From: Oscillospiraceae bacterium
GTDB taxonomy: Bacteria > Bacillota > Clostridia > UMGS1840 > HGM11507
Reading direction: 5' to 3'
Length of the DNA stretch: 32,546 nt
Assembly: GCA_015068525.1 (NCBI GenBank)
Contig: SVKJ01000016.1
Location: 1 to 32,546, forward strand
A program made the translations under genes and the position numbers. The notes below the pieces were generated by a model. The model saw nothing but the letters and a program-made list of their open reading frames with translations. It made no database searches and had not been told where the DNA came from. Below, one piece after another: positions 1-11,000 of the stretch (the stretch's first letter is position 1; each line of letters starts with the position of its first letter).

Positions 1-79
1 TGTGTTCTCGCATATCCATTATAACAGATATTTTAAATTCTGGCGAGTATGTTTTGAGTTTTTGTCCTTTTTTTGCCAT
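1..79 (-). CDS. IS3-family transposase OrfA, N-terminal fragment (runs off window)
   Basis: Reading leftwards from the ATG at 79-77 gives 26 codons beginning MAKKGQKLKTYSPEF, then KISVIMDMREH. I recognise this as the start of the helix-turn-helix OrfA of IS3-family (IS150-like) insertion sequences, which binds the element's ends and is normally fused to the OrfB catalytic core by programmed frameshifting. A GGAGG ribosome site lies at 95-91, 11 nt upstream of the ATG, inside the terminal palindrome of the element. The rest of the gene lies outside the window, so intactness cannot be judged. The family call rests on only 26 residues plus the adjoining inverted-repeat-like end. Confidence 0.75.
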   Translation of the reverse strand, partial: MAKKGQKLKTYSPEFKISVIMDMREH

Positions 80-83
80 AAAA

Positions 84-125
84 ATATGCACCTCCAAAAG
101 TGTCTAACTTTTGGGGTGCATATCA
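84..125 (-). mobile_element. Left terminus of the IS3-family element (palindromic end)
   Basis: Read on the minus strand from 125, the element appears to begin TGATATGCACCCC, a TG-starting, C-rich end of the kind I associate with IS150-like elements. The end folds back on itself: arm 84-101 and arm 107-123 pair around the loop GTCTA, with a one-base bulge because the OrfA ribosome site reads GGAGGTG where the other arm has GGGGTG. The segment 94-127 is identical to 32175-32208 at the other end of the window. The exact boundary at 125 is inferred; no target-site duplication can be tested because the other end is off the window. Confidence 0.65.
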
Positions 126-142
126 AAACATCCCGTTTGTTT

Positions 143-535
143 TTATCTTTTAATATGACCATTTCCTGTAGCAAATGCTATTATAACTCCATTTTCATCG
201 GTTACCTCTATCTTGTAAACACAGGTTGATTTTGTTTCATTTACTTTTTTTGCCTCTGCATAAAGAATTTTACCTTTTCCTGCTCTTATATAAGATATCG
301 ACGCACTTTGTGTAACAGTAGAATTACCGCCAAAGTTTGCAGCAACGGCAAATGTAAAATCGGCAAGTGTAAATATTGCTCCACCGTGTACTGAGTCCAT
401 TGCATTTAAAAGTTTATCCTCTATATCCATACTGCATTTGCAATATCCATCACATACATCAAGTATTTCAATATTACATTCTTTTACAAATCGGTCAAAC
501 TTAAAATATTCTTTAACCTGTTCTAAATCTCCCAT
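143..535 (-). CDS. PaaI-type hotdog-fold thioesterase
   Basis: A 130-aa cytoplasmic protein of the usual single-domain hotdog length. Residues 44-59 read NAMDSVHGGAIFTLAD, the PaaI/YbgC-like signature in which the HGG(A/M) turn and a following Asp form the acyl-CoA thioester site. Such enzymes hydrolyse aryl- or acyl-CoA thioesters; the substrate cannot be told from the sequence. Translation starts at the ATG at 535, one base after the stop of the upstream SLH gene, with a GAAGGA-like ribosome site inside that gene's end, so the two are probably co-transcribed. The insertion sequence starts 18 nt after its stop. The context does not suggest a role in surface assembly, and the pairing with SLH genes may be accidental. 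Confidence 0.85.
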   Translation of the reverse strand: MGDLEQVKEYFKFDRFVKECNIEILDVCDGYCKCSMDIEDKLLNAMDSVHGGAIFTLADFTFAVAANFGGNSTVTQSASISYIRAGKGKILYAEAKKVNETKSTCVYKIEVTDENGVIIAFATGNGHIKR

Positions 536-536
536 T

Positions 537-1988
537 CTAATTCATATCCTTCACAAGTTGCTCAACTGTTTTTCCAAATAACATAAGAGATAACTCATCT
601 GCTGCATAAGACGGCATATATCTTTCAAGGTCAGATACAAACTGTCCCTGTTCTCCCGATGTCATTCCTTCAACAAATGTACCATTGTTATATCCGCCTT
701 TACCATTATATATATTCTTTGCCTCTGTAATTTCAGTTCCGTATGTATTTACTACATAATTTTTTGTGTAAATTGCAATACCATTTTGGGCATCATTTTC
801 AGTTTCAGTTAAAGTAGCATATATAATATTTAACACTTGCTGAGCTTTAGCACCAAATCTTCCGCCAAATCTTGTTATTGCCTTTTTTATTGTATTTATA
901 TTTTCAAGTGCTTCATCTTGTTTTGCTTTATCAATTGTAGGTTCGGTAGGTTTTTCATCCTCATCATCGTCAGGTTGTGTAGTGCCTGAGCCTGTATTGT
1001 CGCCTGAACCTGTATTGTCACCAGTTCCTGTATTATCGCCAGTTCCTGTGTTGTCGCCAGTTCCTGTATTATCGCCTGAACCTGTATTATCGCCAGTTCC
1101 TGTATTATCGCCAGTTCCTGTATTGTCGCCTGAGCCTGTATTATCACCAGAGCCTGTATTGTCACCAGAGCCTGTATTGTCGCCTGAACCTGTATTGTCA
1201 CCTGAGCCTGTATTATCGCCTGAGCCTGTATTATCACCAGAGCCTGTATTGTCACCTGCCGAAGGTGGAATTATTGGCAAGACTGTTCCTGAATTTCCAC
1301 CGCCGCCGACAGATCCTCCGCCACCGCCACCGGTAGAGCCGCCTCCGCCGCCACCGGTAGAAGTTCCTGTTGATGTGCCAGGTGTTGTGCCTGTGCTTTT
1401 AACAAAAGGGGAAACACTATGAGAAAGTTCGCCTCTTGTTATATTTTTGGTTGCACCAAATGTATTATCAGAATTTAAACTCATAAGTCTGTTGCCTAAA
1501 ACTTTATTAACATAAGGAACTGCCCAGTCGGAAACTTCGTCTGAAATTGTTCCTGTAAAAGGTATATCATAAAGACCTGCAACTCTGCATATTACAACGC
1601 AGGCTTCTTCTTTTGTAAGATAGTCATTTCCTCTGAAAGTACCATCGTCATGACCTTTTATATATCCTGCTTTTTTGGCAATTAAAACATAAGAATAAAA
1701 CCAGTCAGATGTAGAAACATCAGGGAAATTTACAGCATCTGCTTCGGTAAAATTAAAAGTCAGATTTATAATTTTACAAAGTTCTGCTCTTGTTAAAGGA
1801 TTATTCGGTCTGAAAGAACTATCGGGATAACCTGATAAAATCCCACTCTCAACCATCTTATATATTGCCTGTCCCTGAGATGAAGACTTGTCAACATCAG
1901 TAAACTGGACTTGAGTTGTATTGGCATTTACTGTACACATTGAAAAAATAAGAGTTAATATAATAAATGCTGATAATATTTTTTTCAT
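537..1988 (-). CDS. SLH-domain surface protein with GDNTG(S/T) hexapeptide repeat
   Basis: A 483-aa secreted protein. Residues 1-22 form a signal peptide ending at VNA. Three S-layer homology domains follow at about 29-78, 88-138 and 148-195; the first has the classic pattern FTDV...GYPDSSFRP...LTRAE. SLH domains bind pyruvylated secondary cell-wall polymer and hold the protein on the wall. Residues about 196-240 are Ser/Thr/Gly-rich with poly-Gly runs, 245-334 are 15 tandem hexapeptides, then an acidic stretch DDDEDE and an unrecognised domain of about 130 residues (350-483). The start is ATG with AGGTGG upstream. It lies 69 nt after the giant SLH gene on the same strand, with a long hairpin between them. 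The C-terminal domain is probably the functional head, displayed on a flexible stalk; its function is unknown. Confidence 0.85.
   Translation of the reverse strand: MKKILSAFIILTLIFSMCTVNANTTQVQFTDVDKSSSQGQAIYKMVESGILSGYPDSSFRPNNPLTRAELCKIINLTFNFTEADAVNFPDVSTSDWFYSYVLIAKKAGYIKGHDDGTFRGNDYLTKEEACVVICRVAGLYDIPFTGTISDEVSDWAVPYVNKVLGNRLMSLNSDNTFGATKNITRGELSHSVSPFVKSTGTTPGTSTGTSTGGGGGGSTGGGGGGSVGGGGNSGTVLPIIPPSAGDNTGSGDNTGSGDNTGSGDNTGSGDNTGSGDNTGSGDNTGSGDNTGTGDNTGTGDNTGSGDNTGTGDNTGTGDNTGTGDNTGSGDNTGSGTTQPDDDEDEKPTEPTIDKAKQDEALENINTIKKAITRFGGRFGAKAQQVLNIIYATLTETENDAQNGIAIYTKNYVVNTYGTEITEAKNIYNGKGGYNNGTFVEGMTSGEQGQFVSDLERYMPSYAADELSLMLFGKTVEQLVKDMN
987..1256 (-). repeat. 15 x 18-bp tandem repeat encoding GDNTG(S/T)
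   Basis: Fifteen uninterrupted 18-bp units, each encoding GDNTGS or GDNTGT in the order 7 S, 2 T, 1 S, 3 T, 2 S. Units differ mainly at synonymous positions and at the Ser/Thr codon. The 18-bp period keeps the frame, so slippage or recombination would lengthen or shorten the stalk without breaking the gene. The long open frames on the other strand and frame here (PEPVLSP and TIQALVI patterns) are by-products of this repeat. Confidence 0.95.
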
Positions 1989-2013
1989 AATTTTCCACCT
2001 GTCTTTCTATTTT

Positions 2014-2048
2014 ACAACAGGCAGAATTATCAAAATTCTGCCTGTTGT
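2014..2048. terminator. 15-bp perfect hairpin between the two SLH genes
   Basis: Arms 2014-2028 and 2034-2048 are perfectly complementary, with a 5-nt loop. On the plus strand the stem is followed by ATAATTTTTTT, a good uridine tract. On the minus strand, the direction in which both neighbouring genes run, it is followed by AAAATAG. It therefore looks like a terminator of plus-strand transcription, or an RNA-processing/stability hairpin for the minus-strand mRNA, rather than a standard terminator of the giant gene. Confidence 0.6.
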
Positions 2049-2057
2049 ATAATTTTT

Positions 2058-5000
2058 TTAGTTTTGCCATTCTCTTGCTATAGTAATTACATTACCTTCG
2101 ATAGATATTTCATATATATCTTCATTTACAACAACAAATCTTCCTGTTTTACCTTTAACAGTTATTTCATAAATATCTGCATTATTGTGAGTTGTACCGT
2201 TAAAGTCAGTATATGTTGTATTTTCGGCAACTAATATCTTATCTAACTTAGATAATGCCTTGTCAATATACTCATCATCAAATATAGCATCGGTAATCAT
2301 ATCATATCTTTCGTATGCTTCTCTTACCGCTTTTCTGAATTTAGCATAATCATCTGATTCGTATTTTTTATTGATAGGACTATCTTTATACCAGTTAAGA
2401 AGTTTATCAAACTGTTCAGGGAATTTAGATTTAATTATTCCTTCAACTTTATCAAAATACTTGTTATCAGGATCTTTTGTACCGTTTGCATATCCGTCTA
2501 AGAATTCAGCTAAAATATTTGCATATTTAAGAGCTAAATCTTCGTAACCTACAAGTATTTCATCTATCTCATCTTCTGAGAATAATTCTTTATACTTAGT
2601 TACAGCATCATCGCCTAAAATAACTGCGTTTAGAACTAAGTTGTAGTAGTAATTAAAGTCTTTTAACTGATATCCTGAATGTGTTGTAGTTTCATTTGCA
2701 ATATCTCCGTTAAACAGAGATTTAACACTTAGAAGTTCAACAAGTTCAGGAAGATATTCATTTTCGTCATACTTAATCTTATCTTTAATCTTATCAGCTC
2801 TCGAATCATTTTCAAGTATGTCTACAAATGAATTATAAAGAGGAGTATAAATATCGTCAACAGGATTTATTATAAAGTTAAGTCCGCAGTCGATATATGC
2901 AACCTCTGCCCCGTTTTCAAGGTCATCCATTGCTTGTTCAGTTTGCGTTTTAAGACTCTCAAATGCACCATTGTATATTTCTTTAGCCTTTTCTTCAGGA
3001 TAAATTTCAAATACTTTATCTATAATCTTCGCTGGAACTTTTGAAATTATAGATTTATAAGAATAATCCTTTTCAAGTTTTGCCTTTAATCCGTTTGCTA
3101 TAAATATTGTTCTTTCATTTACTGTAAACTTATCTTTGTTATTAACCTCATAAACTAACTTATCTAGATCGGCTCTATAATTTGTTTCGATTATTCCGTC
3201 AACAACTTCATCTTTTACATCCTGATGATTGTCAAGATATTCTACCACTATATGAGAATAATTGTCAATTTCTTCTACATCATCATTATCAACAATATAA
3301 TCCACTACTTTTGCAATAACTTCATTAGTATTGTTCTCAATCCATTCATGGAACTTATCTTTAGTAATATGTTCTGCTTCAGTTTCGGTAAATCCAAGAC
3401 TTACTAAGAAATCCTTACTAAAATGCATTTCAGTATAATCTTTGATATGTTGCTGCTGGTTTGTATAAACAATTGATTTAGCAAGCATATCCTTAATATA
3501 TGCTTTATCTGACGCATCAGTAGATGTGGCCATTTTGTCGAAATATTCAACAAACTCTTCAATTAATTTTTCATTTGAGCCGTCTAGTTGTTCTTTCGCA
3601 CTGTCAACAATGAATTTTTCAACATTTTCTTCTCCAAGAACCTGTGAATATCTTACCATAATTTCCTGAATCAAGATATTATAGTTTTCATCAATAATAT
3701 TCTTTTCGATAAGTTTTTCTATTATCTTATCATCCTGAGTAAGAAGATCTCTTGCTAAGTTTATAACTTCAAGATGTCCGTTAGATCTACCACCATTATT
3801 CAAGATATATACTGTATCCTGAGTATACATAAGATTCTTAATTGAATCTATTATTCTTGTGTCATCTTCATAGAACACATTGAATGTGAATGGATTTTTA
3901 GATAAACTTGGTGCATTGATGTTAATAGATATTCTCTTAACCTTTAAGAACACATCCATATCAGAGTTAACAACAACATTTTCGTCAAACAATTGCCATC
4001 TGCCATCAGCATCTTGATACCACCAGTCATATTCTAACATATCCTGATATTTTTCAGTATATATATCAGATACAGATGAATCTTTTACATAACCAGCATA
4101 GACAGAGTCTTCATCAAAGAAATCAACATCTGCATATTTCTTATCTTTAAGTGTAACATTGTCTATTGATTGTCCCGCGTATAGTTCAATCGGATCTCCC
4201 GCAAGAGTATCACCTGTCCACGCATTATAGTGGAATGTTACTTTAACAGGTGTTAAATCTTCCTCATCTACCCATTTAGCATAAAGTGTTATATCACTTG
4301 TAATCGGAGTAGAAAAGTCAAATTTATTTTCGTCACTGCATTCTTTGTCTGTAAACCATCCGAAGAATACAAATCCGTCCTTTTCAGGGTCAGTTAACGG
4401 TTTTGTTGCTGTTTTGTTTTCGTCAACTGTTATTGGAGCAACCGCACTTCCACCGTCGGTTTCAAATGAAACTTTATAAACTTTAATCCAGTTAGCAACA
4501 AGTGTAATGTCGCTTTCAACAGGTAAGTTAAAGTTATAAACTGTTCCGTTTAAGTACCATGCGTCAAATCTGTAACCGTCTTTTGTCATTATAACCATAG
4601 GTTCTGTAACCGGAAGTCCTTTTGCAACATAAACGTCTGGGATTGTGATATCACTCTTAGTATCAAACGATACTCTGTATGTTGTTCCGCTGCCTACATC
4701 TTTTAGCCAGAATGCATACAATGTAATATCTTCAGTTATTTTTGTTGTTGCATCAAATAGGTTTGTTCTGAATTCATCTGTGTACCAACCGTCAAATTTC
4801 CATCCGTCCGCTACAGGGTCAGAAGGCATTTTACCTTCCATTGTTTCATTATAGTTAACAGTAACAGGAGCTGTTACAGTTCCTAAGATTGTGTCAACAA
4901 ATGAAACTGTGTAAGATTCTTTTGCCCATTTAGCAAACAATATCAATGTCTGGTTTGTTTCAAGCGCTGTTTCAAAGTCAAATTCATTGGTTAACTGAGA

Positions 5001-8000
5001 GTCAGTGTACCAACCTACAAAAGTATAACCGTCTTTTTCAGGATCCTGAGGTTTTTGAACTCTGTGATATGCTTCTACGGTCTGAGGCTCAACATAACTT
5101 CCACCATTTGTTACGAATTGAACGTAGTTCTTACCGCCCGCTTCCTGAGCTTTAACTGTGTAATATGCTTCAAAAGTAATATCCGATGTAATCACGTATT
5201 CAAAGTCTTTATCAGCAGGTAATCTTTCATCATCTATCATCCAGTTCTGGAAATAATGGTTACCTGTTAAAACACTCTGATAATCTTCTGCGTAATAATC
5301 ATTAGGTCTAATAACAGTTCCGTAAGGAACATCTCTTATTACAAATCTGTTTCCATGAGTTGTTACGTTTTCTCCACCAATTTGTGAAGATGCTTTAAAT
5401 GTTACATCATACTTACTTACTTCAAGTTTTGCATATATTATAACACTTCCTAATATTGTATCTCCCCAGATATATCTGGTTGAGTAAGTATTATCTGTAT
5501 AGTAACCTTCTAAAGTAAGACCTGTAACAGTTGGATCAGAAGGCTGCTTGATTGTGCTTCCTTCTTCGAGTGTATATACATAGTCATTACCAGTGCCGTT
5601 ATAATCTTTAATTGTTACTGTATATACATTCTTTGTTGAATATATTGCTTTTGCAGTTTTTGCTTCAGTAATATCAACTGTCATACCTTGTCTGATTTCA
5701 ACTCCGTCAATTTCCCATCTTACAAAGTTTTGTGACGTACCGGCAGGAGTCGGAAGTTCAGGATATTTACCGTCAAAAGTTACAGTAATAAAGTTTGGAG
5801 TAACAGTACCTTCTCCCATAGTATCAAAAGTAATTCTGTACTCATTTGGTTGCCATATAGCATATAAAGTTATATCTTTTGGAATATTATATTTAAAAGT
5901 TTGACCTAAAGCATAAGTTGTTCCGCTTCCATCCTTTTTGGTATTCCATTCTTTAAGAGTATAACCCCATTTAGCAGCATTATATCCATTAGCAACAGTT
6001 ACATTGCTATCGAAAATAACACTGGTATAAGAATCCCAAATCTGACCGTCATTTCCGTCATATAAAATTGTATATTCATTTGGTTCCCATACTGCATACA
6101 AAGTAATTGTTCCGTTTGGTTCTGCAAGATTATAAAGTCCATCCTGATAGTCTTTGTATTTAACAGGTCCGTCCGAAGTTTCTGCCCAACCTTTAAAGCC
6201 GTAACCTGTCTTTTCATATCCGTTTGCAGGAAGTCTGTATGTTGTATCATACTTAAATGTGCTGTTTGGATGTGTTCCACCTGTTGCACCATTGCCGCTA
6301 TAGATAACGGTATAAGTTTGTGGAATCCATCTGGCAGTAAGAGCTATATCCTTTTTAAGAGGTGTTGCAAAGTTATAAAGTTCATCGCCTACATACCATC
6401 CGTCAAATGTATAACCATATCTTGATGGATCGGTTGGTTTTACTGCAGTCTTACCATATTCTACAGATTGAGAGGAAACATCAGTTCCGCCGTTTGAATC
6501 AAATGAAACTGTATAACGTTTTGCTTCCCACTTAGCATAAAGTGTAACAACCACTCCGTCTTCAGATGTTAAGTTTTTAACACTTTCTTTATCGGCAAAG
6601 TTTCTTTCAACACCATCTGTTACCATAAACCAATTTACAAATGTATAGCCTTCTCTTTCAAATGTGTTTTCTGCTAATGCCTGTTCAACATCATAGGCAA
6701 ACGGCATATCAGCCATTGAACCTGTACCACCGTTTGGATGGAATTTAACAGTATATTTATTTGCAGCCCATTTCGCATAGATTACAGTATCACTTACTAC
6801 CTTGCTGTTAAAGTCGTATTCATTTATAAATGATGCGTCTTTATACCAGCCTTTAAATGCATAACCTGTTTTTTCAGGGTCAACTGCGGGGCGTGTTGCT
6901 TTACCATTTTCAATTACTGATTGAGGAGCAATCGATGTTCCGCCGTCTGTATTAAAGGTTACATTATAGTATATATCCTGTGCCCATTTTGCTACAAGTG
7001 TAACATCATTTATTATAGTAACTGTAGCACCATTTGTAACAAGTATATCAGTTCCTTCTATATACCAACCTGCAAAGTTCATTGTGGTATCACTATGTGT
7101 TGGTGTTGGAAGGCCAGCATATTTATCTCCATAGGTTACATCCATTGTTGCAGGAGTAACTGAATTACCACCATTTACATCAAATGTAACAGTAGATTGA
7201 ACACCATTCCATATTGCATATAGAAATACATCTTTGCCATCATACTCGGATGTTAAGTTTTTAACTGACTCCTCATCCTCATAAGTTATACCTGTGCCGT
7301 TTTCTTCAGTGTTCCATCCGCCAAAGTTGTATCCTTCTCTTACAAATGTATTCTTTGTAAGTTTTTGTTCTACGTCATATACGAAATCCATATACATCAT
7401 ACTGCCTGATGCACCATTTCCTACAAAGTGAACACGATATGTAATTGGTTTCCATACTGCATATAAATTAATTGTGCCATCAGGTTCAACAAGACTTTCA
7501 GCCGGTAACCATGTATGAAGATTCTGTCCATTAGTGAAGATTACATTATCTTTATCAGTTTTAAAAGCCCATCCTCTGAATATATAACCTGTTTTAACAA
7601 ATAAATTTGTATTAAGTTGTTGAACCGTACCATAAACATACGTTATGTCGTTCATTTCGCCATCAGTATTGCCCTGACCGTTAAACTTAATTTTAAATCT
7701 CTTTGCTTCCCATTTAGCCTTAAATGTTACATTTTCTTTAACAACATAATTTTCATTAACAAGTGTACCGTCAAGATACCAGCCTAAGAAATTATAACCT
7801 TTTCTTTCAGGGATTGGTAATGTGCCAACCTTGTTATTATAAGAAACAACTATTTCAGAAGGATTAACAGTTCCTCCATTAGGGAATAGTGTAACAGTAA
7901 ATGTATTTAAAGTCCATTTAACATAAATTGTGGTATCTTTAGTTATAGCAGTATCAAAATCAAACTGAGTCTGATAACTACTGTCAGCATAGTAACCACC

Positions 8001-11000
8001 GAAAGTATAACCTTCCTCAGTAAGTGTACCATGATTTGTTACGGTTTCTCCGTCAATGACTGTTTCCGTTTTATCAGTTCCGTCTGTATTAAATCCCTTG
8101 AATGTTACTGTAAAGGTTTCTTTATTTGTCCATCTTGCAAAAACTTCGGTATTCTGAGTTATTTCAACTTTATTTCCTGCTTTTATTTCGCCTGTCCAGT
8201 TAACTTTATCTGTGTACCATCCTGCGAATTTCATTTGAGAATCAGAATGTGTTGGTGTCGGAAGAGACTGATAATTTGCGTCATAAGTAACTTCCATTCT
8301 GTCAGGAGTAACACTTCCGCCGTTTGCATTAAATAAAAGTGTATAGGTTTTAGCAGTCCATTTAGCAGTAAATGTCACATCACCTTTTACAACATAAGAT
8401 GCATCAACCTTAGTATCCTGAATATACCAACCGTCAAAAGTATATCCTGTCTTTTCAGGTGTTGGTAATGTTCCTACCTGTTTATTATATTCAACCGGAA
8501 TTGTTGCAGGTGTAACAGTTCCGCCGTTTGCATCAAGTGTTACTGTATATGCATTTGCAATCCATTTTGCTTTAAATGTTACATCGCCCTTTACAACATA
8601 GGTTGCATCAACTTTAGTATCTTCAACATACCAACCGCCAAAAGCATATCCATCTCTTGTTGCAGAAGGTAATTCTCCAACCGCTTTGTTATATTCAACT
8701 TTTATTTCTGATGTTGCGGTTGTTCCCCCGTTTGCATCAAAGGTTACTGTGTAGGTATTTGCAGTCCATTTAACATAAATTGATGTATTGGAATTTATTA
8801 CTGTATTGTCAAAATCAAATGTTGTACTGTAGGTATTGTCAGCAAAGTATCCTCCAAAAGTGTGACCTTCTTTTTGAGGGTCAGCAGTCGGTTTAACTGC
8901 TTTTTCTCCGCTTAATACTGTTTCAGTTTTATTTGAGCCATCTGCATTAAATCCTACAAAGGTAACAGTATAAGGAACTTTATCAGTCCATTTAGCATAA
9001 ACTGTTGTATTGGCTGTAATTTCTACAATATTTCCTTGTTTTATTTCTTTTGTCCATATATCTTTATCAGTAAACCATCCGGCAAAGTACTTTCCATTCA
9101 TAGTTGGCTGAGGAAGACTTGGATAGTTTGCACCATAGGTAACAGTTATAGATGAAGGTGTTACTTGATTGCCTCCGTTAACATCAAATGTTAACGTATA
9201 TTCATTTGCTTTCCATATTGCATATAAAGTAACTGTTCCTTCAGTATCTCTTAATTTTGATACCTGTGCTTTATCAGTATATGTTGCTGTAGTTGCATTA
9301 CTATTGGTTGACCATCCTAAGAAGGTGTGCCCTGTTTTTACAAACTGGTTATCACTTAATGCTTTAGTTTCAGTATATTTAAAGGTTTGATCTGCTACAG
9401 TTCCGCTTGTTGCACCATTACCGTTAAAGGAAACTGTATATGAGATTTCTTCCCATACTGCATACAAAGTAAATATTTCGCCTTTTTCACTTGCAAGGTT
9501 CTTAACAAGTGCATTATTGTCATATACCTTTTGACCTTGAGCATCGGTCGCCCAACCAACAAATTTATAACCTGTTCTTGTATAACCATTTGATGTAAGT
9601 GCAGTTTCTACATCATAAGTAAGTTCCTGATCGGACATTGAGCCATTTGTTGCACCATTACCATTAAATGCTACATAATATGTATTTGCTTCCCATACAG
9701 GGTAAAGTTCAACAACTGCTCCATCTTCTGCTGCAAGATTTTTAATTTCGTCAAGGTCTTCATAAATTACACCTGCAGTGTTTCTAAGCAGTGCAAATGT
9801 TCTTAGTGACGGATTTGGATTTACTGTTGTCCATCCTAAGAATGTATAACCTGTTCTTTCAAATAGGTTAGGTGTAAGATTATCAGTTTCGTCGTAAACG
9901 TGTTTTGATTCATAAGTTTGACCAACCGAAGATGTATTGGTAGCATAAGTACCAACGTATCTTACAGTATATGAGTTTGCTTCCCAAACTGCATATAAGT
10001 TAAATACTTCGTCCTGAGTATCTGCAAGGTTTTTAACCAGATTTTTATCAGCATATTTAATGGTTGTTGCACCATCGATTTCTGCCCAACCTAAGAATGT
10101 ATAACCTGTTCTTTCAAAACCGTTTTGTTTTAGGTTATAAGATGTATCAAATGTAAATGTATCATCTGTCATCTGACCACCTGTAGCATTTATCGCATTA
10201 TATCTTACGATATAAGTAACAGGTGTCCATACCGCATATAAGGTAACTGTACCGTTATTTACGGCAGTAAGATTTGTTACTGCTGCGCCGTTATCATACG
10301 CTTTTGTTCCATTCTGAGTTAAAGACCAGCCTCTGAATGTATAACCTGTTCTTGTAAATGTATTAGCAGTTAATGTACCGCTTACATCATAAGTAAAGGT
10401 AGAATTTGGCATAGAGCCTGTTCCGCCATTTCCGTTATAAGAAACATAGTATGTATTTGCTTCCCATACTGCGTATAAAGTAACAACTCCGTCTTTTTGG
10501 GTTGTAAGAGTTGAAACTGCAGTACCGTCAGTTAAATCAACAGTTGTGCCACCCTGTGTTTTAGACCAGCCAATAAAATGATAACCCTCTTTTGTAAACG
10601 CATTTAATGTAAGTTGTGATAAGGTATCATATTTATGAGTTGAGTTAATCATTGTGCCTGTTCCGTTTGATGCATTATATGAAACATAATATGTATTTGC
10701 TTCCCATACTGCATATAGAGCAACTGTTCCGTTGTCTTCTTTTGTAAGATTACTAACAGAATTTTCATTTTCAAGCATTTTCATTCCGTTTGGATAGAAC
10801 GCCCATCCTTTGAATGTGTATCCTGTTTTTGTAAATGAATTTAATGTTAAGTTTTTAGTTTCGTCATAAGTAAAGTTCTGGTCTGCCATTGTACCTGTTC
10901 CGCCGTTTGCGTTAAAGGATACTTTATAGGTATTTGCAGTCCATTTAGCATAAATATTTATAATCTGTGCGGTTTGTTCATTTATAACAGTACCGAATGT

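Noticed and set aside
896..1255. Minus-strand open frame encoding TIQALVIIQ repeats
   Set aside because: It is the same repeat in another frame of the SLH gene; no independent start signal.
982..1422. Plus-strand open frame encoding PEPVLSP repeats
   Set aside because: It is the antisense of the GDNTG(S/T) repeat; it has no ribosome site, and its Pro-rich pattern follows from the 18-bp unit.
1920..1988. Lipoprotein signal in the 483-aa SLH protein (FSMC)
   Set aside because: The residues before the Cys do not fit a lipobox, and a normal signal-peptidase site (VNA) follows.
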